A DNA stretch of 10,779 nt from Spirochaetales bacterium (GCA_002748225.1 PDRU01000144.1:1-10779); one strand, 5' to 3'; numbered from the stretch's first letter, positions 1 to 6,959 are shown. Translations and numbers: made by a program. Notes: generated by a model from the letters alone, not told the origin.

Positions 1-36
1 GGCCTGACTCTGGCAAAGGAGACCATGACCAGGTGA
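1..36 (+). CDS. 3' end of an upstream gene (partial)
   Basis: Frame 1 reads eleven sense codons (GLTLAKETMTR) followed by TGA at 34-36. That stop overlaps the GTG start at 33 of the following regulator gene as GTGA, the usual sign of translational coupling in one operon. The tail is too short to identify. Since the next gene is a DtxR/TroR-type metal regulator, a metal-ion ABC transporter permease is a reasonable guess from operons such as treponemal tro, but nothing in the eleven residues shows it. Confidence 0.45.
   Translation, partial: GLTLAKETMTR
15..21 (+). promoter_or_regulatory. Ribosome binding site for the DtxR-family gene
   Basis: AAAGGAG lies 11 nt before the GTG at 33. It supports GTG as the start. 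The nearer ATG at 25 is in the frame of the upstream gene and meets TGA three codons later. The regulator frame is open to the window edge, so an earlier start cannot be excluded, but family N-termini begin close to this GTG. Confidence 0.6.
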
Positions 37-701
37 ATCATCTTCCTTCGGCCGCAACGGAAGACTATCTGAAGGCCGTTCTGGAAAGTGCTAACTTGAC
101 CGGTAAGACAATAGTTCCCATGGGTAAGCTGGCTGAACGTCTGAAAGTTACCCCGGGTACGGTCAGTGTTATGGTTAAACGTCTGGCCGCTGACGGTTTA
201 ATTAACTATCAGGCCAGAATAGGGTGCTCCCTGACGGAAAAAGGGCGGATTATTGCCCTGCGCACAATCCGCCGTCACCGGGTGCTGGAAACTTTTCTGG
301 TGGAAACACTGGGCATGGACTGGTCTTCTGTACATGAAGAAGCCGAACGCATGGAGCATGGAACCTCTGATGAGGTGATAGACCGTCTCTGGGAGTTCCT
401 TGGCAGTCCGCTGACAGACCCTCACGGCAGCCGTATACCGGATAAAGAACTCAATATGCTCCAGGGCGGCAAGGATGTCCGTCTCAGCGAAATGGCGGAC
501 AACAGTGAAGGTATACTCAGCCGTATGTCGGATCGTTCTCCCGGGCTGCTGACGGTGCTGCAGGAAAAGAATCTAATACCCGGAACGGCCTTTCGCCTGA
601 CACGGCAGGATGAGGCCGGTACGGTATGTCTGGAAAGCGGCGGCAGAGTTCTGACACTGGCTGCTGAAGTGGCCTCTTCGCTGTGGGCCTGTCTGAAATA
701 A
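33..701 (+). CDS. DtxR/MntR-family metal-dependent transcriptional regulator
   Basis: Predicted cytoplasmic repressor that binds DNA when loaded with Mn(II) or Fe(II) and controls metal uptake genes. The 222 residues match the DtxR three-domain plan, unlike the roughly 140-residue MntR. A winged helix lies at about 8-72 (helix-turn-helix near 31-56), a metal-binding and dimerisation domain at 73-140, and an SH3/FeoA-like domain at about 150-222. Visible ligand positions, by alignment to DtxR from memory, are His82, Glu86, His101, Glu105, Glu108 and His109. Glu105 replaces the DtxR/IdeR cysteine (Cys102), and Asp11 sits in the TEDY motif where MntR has Asp8; both favour manganese. Lys14 stands where MntR has Glu11, so the binuclear MntR site is not fully copied. 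The GTG start overlaps the stop of the preceding gene, which implies co-expression. Family is secure; metal identity is inferred. Confidence 0.93.
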   Translation: MNHLPSAATEDYLKAVLESANLTGKTIVPMGKLAERLKVTPGTVSVMVKRLAADGLINYQARIGCSLTEKGRIIALRTIRRHRVLETFLVETLGMDWSSVHEEAERMEHGTSDEVIDRLWEFLGSPLTDPHGSRIPDKELNMLQGGKDVRLSEMADNSEGILSRMSDRSPGLLTVLQEKNLIPGTAFRLTRQDEAGTVCLESGGRVLTLAAEVASSLWACLK

Positions 702-770
702 CAGCTTTGCCGGACAGATAGCACCGCAGAAGCGCCGGAGCGGCAGGCCGAGTGAAAGGCCGTGTCTTGA

Positions 771-790
771 AATCTGTCAGCCGGCAGATT
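771..790 (+). terminator. Hairpin downstream of the DtxR-family gene, possible weak terminator
   Basis: An 8-bp stem, AATCTGTC (771-778) with GGCAGATT (783-790), contains one T-G wobble and closes an AGCC tetraloop. A five-T run follows at 800-804, but nine bases separate it from the stem, which is unlike a standard intrinsic terminator. It could mark the end of the metal-regulator transcript or be an unrelated RNA structure. Confidence 0.35.
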
Positions 791-825
791 ATCCGGTACT
801 TTTTGATGCTATATTTCTGAAAGAC

Positions 826-856
826 TTGAGTTATTAATCGTCTAATGTGATATAAT
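826..856 (+). promoter_or_regulatory. Candidate promoter of the cyclase-like gene (extended -10)
   Basis: A consensus TATAAT at 851-856 is preceded by TG at 848-849, giving an extended -10. TTGAGT at 826-831 can serve as -35 with a 19-bp spacer, longer than ideal; the extended -10 would compensate. Initiation would fall near 863, leaving a leader of about 90 nt before the ATG at 956. Confidence 0.6.
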
Positions 857-926
857 GTATTGATGAATATACGTAAAAAAAGATAATCTAAATCTCCCAT
901 TGTACGTATAAATTGAGTATCAATAC
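857..926. repeat. Nested inverted repeat in the leader of the cyclase-like gene
   Basis: The outer arms are GTATTGAT (857-864) and ATCAATAC (919-926). The inner arms are ATACGTA (869-875) and TACGTAT (903-909), each containing the palindrome TACGTA. The two TACGTA palindromes are exactly 33 bp apart, about three helical turns. The left outer arm abuts the -10 element and covers the expected transcription start. It could be a regulator operator or an AT-rich leader hairpin; the sequence alone does not decide. Confidence 0.55.
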
Positions 927-945
927 AGTGAGCATGGTTGTTGCT

Positions 946-950
946 GGAGG
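946..950 (+). promoter_or_regulatory. Ribosome binding site that fixes the cyclase-like start at 956
   Basis: GGAGG lies five bases before ATG at 956-958. An in-frame TTG at 938 would place this Shine-Dalgarno sequence inside the coding region and has no comparable site of its own, so the ATG is preferred. Confidence 0.8.
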
Positions 951-955
951 AAATA

Positions 956-1903
956 ATGCTGAACCTGGATCCTGCGCTTAAAAATTTGTTAATAGAAGCT
1001 GTGAGTGTCAGTCTTGTTGCTGATCAGATTGAGAACCTGGGACAAATGATCGTTCCCAATTTGAAAATTCATGATCTGAGCAGGAAACGGAGCGATTTTA
1101 CACTTTCCCCCCGTATGGCTGCCCAGGTTCTTATTGAATATCTGACCGAGAAAAAACTGCTGAGCGATTTTATAAAGCTTCTGGTGGAAATGGATGAAGA
1201 AGTTATTCTTGGAAAGGAAATCCGTATAGAAGGGCTGGAATATTTTCTTCAGAAACTAACCGAAACCGGGCTTATCTACGATGCCAAAAAACGGAAAGTT
1301 GTTCCGCTCAAAGAGGATATTTCCGCGCGTCCTGACTGGGGCGCTTTGAAGAACGGCCGTCATTACGATGTAACTGTCGGCAGTATGGATATTGTGGGCA
1401 GTTCTGAGCTGGTGAGAAAATACGGCCAATCCACCATGAATAAATTTTATTCATACTTCTGGACCGCGCTGGGTGAGCGTCTGTCCAGTTATAATGGCCG
1501 GATCTGGTCCTGGGCAGGAGACGGCGGCATTATTGCGTTTGCCTTTAAGCAGCATAGAATCCGTGCGGCCAGTTTCGCCCTGGAAATGCAGAGAATAATG
1601 CCGCTGATTAATTCACATTCCCGTAATCCCATTAAAGATGATGTTGCCATACGGATTGCAATGCACAGCGGCCGGGTTATGTTTATGTCGGAAACCGGCA
1701 AAATTATTTCCGATGTTATAAATCTGGCGGCTCACCTTGAAAAGCGGGGCACCGAGCCGGGGTTTGTTTCCATTACACAGAAGATCTGGAAAGACCTGCC
1801 TTCCAAACTCAAGGATTTCTTTGATCCTGTGGGAGATTTTGAGGGAGAGTTGTATCTGAGTTCTCCTGAACGCCTGGATGTCTTTGGGGTTTGCAGGGAA
1901 TAA
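956..1903 (+). CDS. Class III adenylate/guanylate cyclase-like protein with helical N-terminal domain
   Basis: A 315-residue soluble protein with no signal peptide or membrane segment. Residues 1-125 are mainly helical and I do not recognise the domain. Residues 138-311 follow the class III cyclase fold: MDIVGSS (144-150), AGDGG (187-191), AIRIAMHSG (231-239), VINLAAHLEK (254-263). Both metal-binding aspartates are kept (Asp145, Asp189), as is the transition-state Asn256. Compared with canonical cyclases such as Rv1625c, three catalytic positions differ: the base-selecting Lys is Ser185, its partner Asp/Thr is Lys249, and the transition-state Arg is His260. It may use an unusual nucleotide or be a binding-only pseudo-cyclase. 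It is monocistronic, with its own promoter and structured leader, and ends 5 bp from the convergent ilvD. No cyclic-nucleotide effector gene lies next to it, which argues against a compact Pycsar-type defence pair here. Fold assignment is firm; activity is open. Confidence 0.85.
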   Translation: MLNLDPALKNLLIEAVSVSLVADQIENLGQMIVPNLKIHDLSRKRSDFTLSPRMAAQVLIEYLTEKKLLSDFIKLLVEMDEEVILGKEIRIEGLEYFLQKLTETGLIYDAKKRKVVPLKEDISARPDWGALKNGRHYDVTVGSMDIVGSSELVRKYGQSTMNKFYSYFWTALGERLSSYNGRIWSWAGDGGIIAFAFKQHRIRAASFALEMQRIMPLINSHSRNPIKDDVAIRIAMHSGRVMFMSETGKIISDVINLAAHLEKRGTEPGFVSITQKIWKDLPSKLKDFFDPVGDFEGELYLSSPERLDVFGVCRE

Positions 1904-1908
1904 CAATT

Positions 1909-3735
1909 TCAGGGAAGCATGCGGACGGCGCCTTTGTCGGCACTGGAGGCAAGGTGCGCGTAGGCCTGGAGTGCCGCGCTGACATGTCTGTTCCTGTCCG
2001 GCTTCCAGGCGTTTGGCCCGCGGGAGTCTTCTTCCCGGCGGCGTCTGTTTAATTCTGCTTCTTCCAGACGGACATTCAGCTTCCGGGCCGGAATATCTAT
2101 GTCAATAATATCGCCGTTTCGTATAAGGGCCAGTGTTCCGCCGGAAGCGGCTTCCGGAGAAGCATGGCCTATGGATAAGCCGGAAGTTCCGCCGGAGAAC
2201 CGCCCGTCGGTCAGTAACGCGCATTCCTTGCCAAGATTCATGGATTTCAGATAGCTGGTAGGGTAGAGCATTTCCTGCATACCCGGTCCGCCTTTGGGCC
2301 CTTCAAAGCGTATTACAACAACATCGCCGGCGCGTACCTCTCCGCTGAGAATTCCTTCCACGGCCGTATCCTGCGAATCGTATACCCGGGCCGGTCCGGA
2401 AAAAGTGAAAATGGATTTATCCACACCGGCGGTCTTTACCACAGCACCGTCTGCAGCCAGGTTCCCGTACAGTACAGCCAGACCGCCGTCCGCGGTGTAG
2501 GCGTTTTCAACATTACGGATGCATCCTGTTTTCCGGTCCAGATCGGCCTCTTTATACCGGGTTGACTGCGATCCCATTACAAGGTTTCTTACACCTCCCG
2601 GAGCGGCTTTATAGAATTCCCTGGCTGTTTCTTTAACGGAAGGAGAGGCAATATCCCATTCCTCCAATGCCTGGGAAAGGTGCGGATAATCCACCCGGCC
2701 TGCGCTGGCGTCAATAAGGGATGCTCTGTTCAGCTCTCCCAGAATTCCCAGAATGCCTCCCGCGCGGTGGACATCTTCAATATGGTAGGAACTGTTGGGA
2801 GATACCTTGCACAGACAGGGAACCTTGCGGCTCAGCCTGTCAATATCGTCCAGAGTAAAATCCACATCTCCCGAACGGGCTGCCGCAAGAATATGGAGAA
2901 TGGTATTGGTTGAACCTCCCATGGCAATGTCGAGCGTCATGGCATTCTCAAAAGCTTTTTTTGAGGCAATGGAACGGGGCAGAACCGAGCTCTCTTCCCT
3001 GTTGTAATAACGGTCGCAGAGCTCAACAATTAAATCCGCGGCTTTGTCAAAAAGTCTGGCCCGCTCACTGTGCGTGGCCAGAACCGTGCCGTTTCCCGGC
3101 AGACCGAGTCCCAGAGCTTCCACCAGACAGTTCATGGAATTGGCAGTAAACATTCCGCTGCATGAACCGCACGTAGGGCAGGCCGCGGCTTCAGTCTGGT
3201 ATATTTCATCATCGCTGACGTTCTGATCAGCCGCCATAACCATGGCATCCACCAGATCCAGATTCTTTGTCCTGGTTTTTCCGGCTTCCATGGGACCGCC
3301 GGAAACAAACACCGTGGGAATGTTCAGGCGCATGGCCGCCATCAGCATGCCCGGGGTAATTTTATCGCAGTTGGATATACACACCAGGGCGTCGGCGTAG
3401 TGGGCATTTACCATGTATTCCACGCTGTCCGCAATAATTTCCCGTGAAGGCAGTGAGTAGAGCATGCCCTCATTGCCCATGGCTATGCCGTCGTCAATTG
3501 CAATGGTATTGAATTCCGCGGCAAAACAACCGGCCTCTTCAATCCGTTTTTTGATACGCTGACCGGCATTGTGAAGATGTACGTGGCCTGGAACAAACTG
3601 GGTAAAGGAATTCGCGACGGCTATAACAGGTTTGGTCATTTGGGCTTCTGTCATACCGTTGGCCCTCCAGAGCGCGCGTGCTCCCGCCATAAGGCGTCCA
3701 TTTCTGCTTTTTGAGCTTCTCAGCGGGTAGGCCAT
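1909..3735 (-). CDS. ilvD: Dihydroxy-acid dehydratase
   Basis: Converts 2,3-dihydroxy-isovalerate and 2,3-dihydroxy-3-methylvalerate to the 2-keto acid precursors of valine, isoleucine and leucine, using an Fe-S cluster and a divalent metal; cytoplasmic. The 608 residues resemble E. coli IlvD (about 616) almost throughout. Visible motifs are NSFTQFVPGHVHL (42-54), SNCDKITPGM (121-130, Cys123 and Lys125), ACPTCGSCSGMFTANSM (185-201), GPKGGPGMQEM (479-489) and TDGRFSGGTSGLSIGH (509-524). The start is well supported: AAGGAG ends six bases before the ATG. It is separated from msrA, the upstream gene on the same strand, by 90 bp containing a candidate promoter, so it is probably transcribed on its own. 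No other branched-chain amino acid gene is in the window, so the rest of the pathway must lie elsewhere. Confidence 0.98.
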   Translation of the reverse strand: MAYPLRSSKSRNGRLMAGARALWRANGMTEAQMTKPVIAVANSFTQFVPGHVHLHNAGQRIKKRIEEAGCFAAEFNTIAIDDGIAMGNEGMLYSLPSREIIADSVEYMVNAHYADALVCISNCDKITPGMLMAAMRLNIPTVFVSGGPMEAGKTRTKNLDLVDAMVMAADQNVSDDEIYQTEAAACPTCGSCSGMFTANSMNCLVEALGLGLPGNGTVLATHSERARLFDKAADLIVELCDRYYNREESSVLPRSIASKKAFENAMTLDIAMGGSTNTILHILAAARSGDVDFTLDDIDRLSRKVPCLCKVSPNSSYHIEDVHRAGGILGILGELNRASLIDASAGRVDYPHLSQALEEWDIASPSVKETAREFYKAAPGGVRNLVMGSQSTRYKEADLDRKTGCIRNVENAYTADGGLAVLYGNLAADGAVVKTAGVDKSIFTFSGPARVYDSQDTAVEGILSGEVRAGDVVVIRFEGPKGGPGMQEMLYPTSYLKSMNLGKECALLTDGRFSGGTSGLSIGHASPEAASGGTLALIRNGDIIDIDIPARKLNVRLEEAELNRRRREEDSRGPNAWKPDRNRHVSAALQAYAHLASSADKGAVRMLP

Positions 3736-3752
3736 GTAAATCTCCTTAACGG

Positions 3753-3766
3753 TCCGGAGTGCCGGA
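3753..3766 (-). promoter_or_regulatory. Short hairpin in the ilvD leader
   Basis: TCCGG (3753-3757) and CCGGA (3762-3766) can form a 5-bp GC-rich stem with a 4-base loop, a few bases upstream of the ilvD Shine-Dalgarno sequence in the transcript. It is too short to be an attenuator; I see no leader peptide or T-box. It could modestly affect translation or be chance. Confidence 0.25.
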
Positions 3767-3775
3767 TTTCCGGGT

Positions 3776-3804
3776 ATTATAGACTCTGCAATATTTCCTT
3801 TCCA
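3776..3804 (-). promoter_or_regulatory. Candidate ilvD promoter
   Basis: On the minus strand TATAAT (3781-3776) is a perfect -10, with TGGAAA (3804-3799, four of six matches) 17 bp upstream. Transcription would start near 3769, giving a leader of about 34 nt. The element lies in the 90-bp gap after msrA, supporting independent expression of ilvD. Confidence 0.5.
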
Positions 3805-3825
3805 GTGAAAGAGGAAAAATAAAAA

Positions 3826-4368
3826 TCAGGATTCTTCCGTTCTCCATGGAACTTTTTCCTGTTCCAGTTTGCGGATTTTAGGTGCTATGACAGCCTGGCA
3901 GTATCCCTGGAAGGGGTTTTTCTGAAAATAGCCGCGGTGGTAATCTTCGGCCGGCCAGAATTGTGTCAGCTGTTCAACAGTGGTAACCGGCGGATTGGAA
4001 TACCGGCCTGAAGCGGCCAGCTTTTTGATCGAGTCTTCGGCCCTTTCTTTCTGGGAAGGCGTTGTATAGAGAATAATGGAACGGTACTGACTGCCTGTGT
4101 CGGCCCCCTGCCGGTTAATGGTTGTCGGATTATGTGCTTTCCAGAACACTTCCAGTATGCCTTCCAGTGAAATTGCGGCGGGGTTGAAAACAATCTCCAC
4201 CACTTCGGCGTGGCCTGTTTCTCCGCTGCAGACCTGTCTGTAATCAGGGTTCTCCGTATCTCCTCCGGCATAACCAGGTCTGACGGACTCTACTCCGCTT
4301 ATACGCTGAAAAACAGCTTCCATACACCAGAAACAGCCTCCACCCAGGACAATATTTTCACTTTGCAT
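3826..4368 (-). CDS. msrA: Peptide-methionine (S)-S-oxide reductase MsrA
   Basis: Reduces the S epimer of methionine sulfoxide in oxidised proteins and free methionine, normally recycled by thioredoxin. The 180 residues carry GGGCFWCMEAVF (9-20) with catalytic Cys12. The other active-site positions keep the E. coli MsrA spacing exactly: Tyr43, Glu55 (in GHAE), Asp90 and Tyr95 (in NRQGADTGSQYRS). The likely resolving cysteine is Cys157 in FQGYCQAV. It is a stand-alone MsrA with no MsrB domain fused, and no msrB is in the window. No signal peptide, so cytoplasmic. The Shine-Dalgarno sequence is weak (a GGGA about six bases before ATG). It is divergent from uraA across 79 bp; ilvD follows on the same strand but has its own candidate promoter. 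Confidence 0.97.
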   Translation of the reverse strand: MQSENIVLGGGCFWCMEAVFQRISGVESVRPGYAGGDTENPDYRQVCSGETGHAEVVEIVFNPAAISLEGILEVFWKAHNPTTINRQGADTGSQYRSIILYTTPSQKERAEDSIKKLAASGRYSNPPVTTVEQLTQFWPAEDYHRGYFQKNPFQGYCQAVIAPKIRKLEQEKVPWRTEES

Positions 4369-4389
4369 TTAATTTCCCGCTTTGAGTCG

Positions 4390-4418
4390 TTGACATAATT
4401 CGATATTAATTGTAACAC
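4390..4418 (+). promoter_or_regulatory. Candidate uraA promoter
   Basis: A perfect -35 TTGACA at 4390-4395 is followed 17 bp later by TAACAC (4413-4418), a poor -10 with three of six matches. The strong -35 with a weak -10, in the only gap before uraA, suggests a regulated or modest promoter. It overlaps the opposing msrA -10. Confidence 0.45.
4409..4417 (-). promoter_or_regulatory. Candidate extended -10 of msrA
   Basis: The minus strand reads TGTTACAAT, i.e. TG-N-TACAAT (TACAAT at 4414-4409), an extended -10 with no good -35. The leader to the msrA ATG would be about 30-35 nt. It shares bases with the proposed uraA -10 on the other strand. Confidence 0.4.
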
Positions 4419-4447
4419 ATCTGAAAGTTTTTTTTAGGGAGGTAGTA

Positions 4448-5695
4448 ATGGATAAAAGGATCTATCAGATTGAAGAGAAGGTGCCGTTGAGGCTTTTGGC
4501 GCCGTTGAGTTTCCAGCATACGTTTGCCATGTTTGGAGCATCGGTGCTTGTGCCAATTGTAATGGGGATTAGCCCCAGTATTGTTTTGTTTATGAATGGA
4601 GTGGGAACACTCCTTTTTATTTATCTGACCAAAGGAAAAGCGCCCGCCTATCTGGGATCCAGTTTTGCCTTCCTGGCTCCGGCCGGAGTTATTATTGCTT
4701 CAATGGGGTATCAGTACGCCCTGGGCGGTTTTGTCATAACCGGTCTGTTCGGCTGTATTATTGCATTGATTATTTACCGGTTCGGTACAAAATGGATAGA
4801 TGTTGTACTTCCGCCCGCGGCCATGGGTGCGGTGGTGGCACTGATAGGACTGGAACTGACCAGGTTAACCGTAACAGGCGGTGCCATAGGTGCCAACCTT
4901 ATGACCGATACGGCAACTTTAAACGACTGGATTGTTTTCCTGGTAACTCTGGGTGTCGCGGTGATTGGTTCGGTTCTGTTTAAAAAGGTGTTTGCGACAA
5001 TTCCCATTCTTATTGCCATAGTGGCAGGTTATATAACAGCCGCTTCCCTTGGAATGATTGACTACACAAAACTGGCAGAAGCCCGTCTGTTCACACTTCC
5101 GCAGATGCAGTTACCGAAGTTTCAAATGGATGCCATACTGACCATGCTGCCGGCGCTTCTGGTTATTGTTGCCGAACATATCAGTCATCAGAGTGTAACC
5201 AGTAATATTGTTGGAAAAGATTTAATAAAAGATCCCGGACTGCACAGAACAATATTCGCGGATAATTTTTCAACCATGCTCTCCGGCTTTGTCGGCGGTG
5301 TGCCTACCACCACATACGGTGAAAATATCGGTGTAATGGCCGTAACCGGTGTGTACAGTGTTCAGGTTATCGGCGGCGCGGCGGTTATTTCCATACTTAT
5401 GGCGTTCATTGGCCATCTTTCAGCTTTAATTCAGACCATACCCGGAAATGTTATCGGCGGGGTAACGTTCCTCCTGTACGGAATGATTGGAGCCTCAGGT
5501 ATAAGACTGCTTGTGGATAAAAAGGTTGATTACGGAAAATCGAAAAATCTGGTGTTGACTTCAGTTATACTGACAACCGGTTTGAGCGGTTTAAAAGTTA
5601 ACTTTGCCGGAATAAGTCTGAGCGGAATGGTACTGGCCAGTGTGGTTGCTGTTCTTCTGAGCCTTTTCTTTCATCTTGTTGATAACAGGGGCTGA
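4448..5695 (+). CDS. uraA: Uracil permease, NCS2 (nucleobase:cation symporter-2) family
   Basis: Inner-membrane proton-coupled uracil importer feeding pyrimidine salvage. The 415 residues align almost end to end with E. coli UraA (429) and keep its substrate and proton-coupling positions: His24 (SFQHTFAMFG), Phe73 (LGSSFAF), Glu243 and His247 (VAEHISH), Glu292 (TYGENIG). Hydrophobic segments fit the 14-helix NCS2 fold. The start is backed by AGGGAGG at 4436-4442, five bases before ATG. No upp or pyr gene is adjacent, so it is a single-gene unit closed by the terminator at 5711-5756. I see no PyrR-type leader; the 5' untranslated region would be short. Xanthine/uric acid permeases are the alternative NCS2 branch, but the match to UraA is far closer. 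Confidence 0.96.
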   Translation: MDKRIYQIEEKVPLRLLAPLSFQHTFAMFGASVLVPIVMGISPSIVLFMNGVGTLLFIYLTKGKAPAYLGSSFAFLAPAGVIIASMGYQYALGGFVITGLFGCIIALIIYRFGTKWIDVVLPPAAMGAVVALIGLELTRLTVTGGAIGANLMTDTATLNDWIVFLVTLGVAVIGSVLFKKVFATIPILIAIVAGYITAASLGMIDYTKLAEARLFTLPQMQLPKFQMDAILTMLPALLVIVAEHISHQSVTSNIVGKDLIKDPGLHRTIFADNFSTMLSGFVGGVPTTTYGENIGVMAVTGVYSVQVIGGAAVISILMAFIGHLSALIQTIPGNVIGGVTFLLYGMIGASGIRLLVDKKVDYGKSKNLVLTSVILTTGLSGLKVNFAGISLSGMVLASVVAVLLSLFFHLVDNRG

Positions 5696-5710
5696 TAATC
5701 TGTTCCGGGA

Positions 5711-5756
5711 AAGGGGCCTGCGGTTCTGCTTAAGAATTGCTGGAGGCCCCTTTTTT
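5711..5756 (+). terminator. Intrinsic terminator of uraA
   Basis: A 9-bp perfect stem, AAGGGGCCT (5711-5719) with AGGCCCCTT (5744-5752), encloses a 24-base loop and runs into TTTTTT at 5751-5756. It lies 15 bases after the uraA stop. On the minus strand the same stem is followed by only a few T residues, so it should work mainly for uraA. The aldo/keto reductase stop codon (5732-5730) lies within the loop. Confidence 0.85.
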
Positions 5757-6959
5757 ATTTTTATGCGATTTTTTGCGGTGCCGTATCCTTCCCAGGAATT
5801 CCGCAAAGCGGGCCAGAGAGCCTTCGTACTCCGCGGACACAGTGCGCATTAAGTCCGGAATGGGCAGGGACTGAGGACATTTTTTCAGACAGGCACCGCA
5901 GCTGGTGCAGTTCATTGCCAGGCCGCTGCGGCCGGATAATACAGAGCCGACAGTTGATAAATAAAACAGGCGCTGATGCATATTGTGCCGGATTGTTTTC
6001 CATTCGTTATACCAGTCAAACACTTCCGGAATGGAAACACCGAAGGGGCAGGGCATACAGTAGCGGCAGGATGTACAGTCAACAGCTCCGGCGGCTTTAC
6101 AGGCGTCGCGTACCCGGCCTATAAACTGCAGCTCAGCGGCCGAGAACATATCCGGCCGCGCTTTATCGGCAATGGAAAGTGTTTCTTCCAGGTGTTTCTG
6201 TTCTGAAAAACCCGAGAGAAGAGTTGTTACTTCCCGGCGGTTCCATACCCATCCCAAAGCCCAGGATGCCGGAGAACGTTCAGGTTTTTCCTGCCATATT
6301 TCTCTGGCTGCGGACGGAATACTGGACACCAGTCTGCCTCCCCTGAGGGGCTCCATAACAATAACACCCAGATTCCGCGAGAACGCGTACTCCAGTCCGG
6401 CCGTGCCTGCCTGACGCCTCTCGTCAAGCAGATTGTACTGAATCTGGCAGAAATCCCATTCACCTTCATCTACTACCCGGAGGAAATCTTCCGGAGTGCC
6501 GTGCCATGAGAATCCGGCATTCAGTATTCTGCCGGACTTTTTTTCCGCGGCCAGGAATTCCCGGACATCCTTCTCAACCAGGGAATTCCATGTTGAACCG
6601 GTTATATTATGGATAAGGTAATAGTCAATATGGTCTGTCTGAAGACGGGAGAGCTGGCGGCTGAGCATCTTTTCCATATCGGCCCGTTTCGGCGTAATCC
6701 AGTGGGGCAGTTTGGTGGCTAAAGCTACAGTGCTGCGGAGCTTCCTTTCAGAGAGAAACTTTCCCAAATACGGTTCGGACTGTCCGTTCAGGTAGGGATA
6801 GGCTGTATCAAGGTAATTGACACCGCCTTCCAGCGCTTTTTCCAGCAGCCTGTCCGAGGCGTCTTTATCGATACGTCCCATTCTTACAGGCAGGCGCATT
6901 ACTCCAAAGCCCAGAATGGAGAGAGGACGGCGGCTTTCCGGCATTGTTCTGTACTGCAC
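5730..6959 (-). CDS. Aldo/keto reductase with C-terminal two-cluster ferredoxin domain
   Basis: Predicted cytoplasmic oxidoreductase of the COG1453-like group: a TIM-barrel aldo/keto reductase joined to an iron-sulfur domain. Starting at GTG 6959 it has 409 residues. The tetrad is complete: Asp51, Tyr56, Lys83, His117. Two four-cysteine sets follow: Cys295, 298, 301, 304 (CTSCRYCMPCPFGV) and Cys351, 354, 357, 361 (CTSCGACLKKCPQ), consistent with two [4Fe-4S] clusters. The frame is open back to 7082, but family members begin with MQYR followed by SILGFGxMRLP, so GTG 6959 is chosen over the long form and over ATG 6944. There is no Shine-Dalgarno sequence at any of these. The last ten residues (KNKKGASSNS) are encoded by the reverse complement of the uraA terminator. 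It is divergent from the DHH gene. Substrate is unknown. Confidence 0.93.
   Translation of the reverse strand: MQYRTMPESRRPLSILGFGVMRLPVRMGRIDKDASDRLLEKALEGGVNYLDTAYPYLNGQSEPYLGKFLSERKLRSTVALATKLPHWITPKRADMEKMLSRQLSRLQTDHIDYYLIHNITGSTWNSLVEKDVREFLAAEKKSGRILNAGFSWHGTPEDFLRVVDEGEWDFCQIQYNLLDERRQAGTAGLEYAFSRNLGVIVMEPLRGGRLVSSIPSAAREIWQEKPERSPASWALGWVWNRREVTTLLSGFSEQKHLEETLSIADKARPDMFSAAELQFIGRVRDACKAAGAVDCTSCRYCMPCPFGVSIPEVFDWYNEWKTIRHNMHQRLFYLSTVGSVLSGRSGLAMNCTSCGACLKKCPQSLPIPDLMRTVSAEYEGSLARFAEFLGRIRHRKKSHKNKKGASSNS

Noticed and set aside
791..804. Standard intrinsic terminator after the regulator gene
   Set aside because: The hairpin at 771-790 is real, but its T-run starts nine bases beyond the stem, so it is listed only as a weak candidate.
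517..900. 127-codon minus-strand open frame overlapping the regulator gene and the intergenic region
   Set aside because: It is antisense to the secure regulator gene and runs through the promoter and inverted repeat; no domain or ribosome binding site seen.
938..955. TTG at 938 as start of the cyclase-like gene
   Set aside because: A good GGAGG lies at 946-950, five bases before the in-frame ATG at 956; the TTG start would swallow it.
956..1903. Pycsar-type anti-phage system
   Set aside because: A cyclase-like gene is present, but the following gene is convergent ilvD and the preceding gene is a metal regulator; no cyclic-nucleotide-binding membrane or TIR effector is adjacent.
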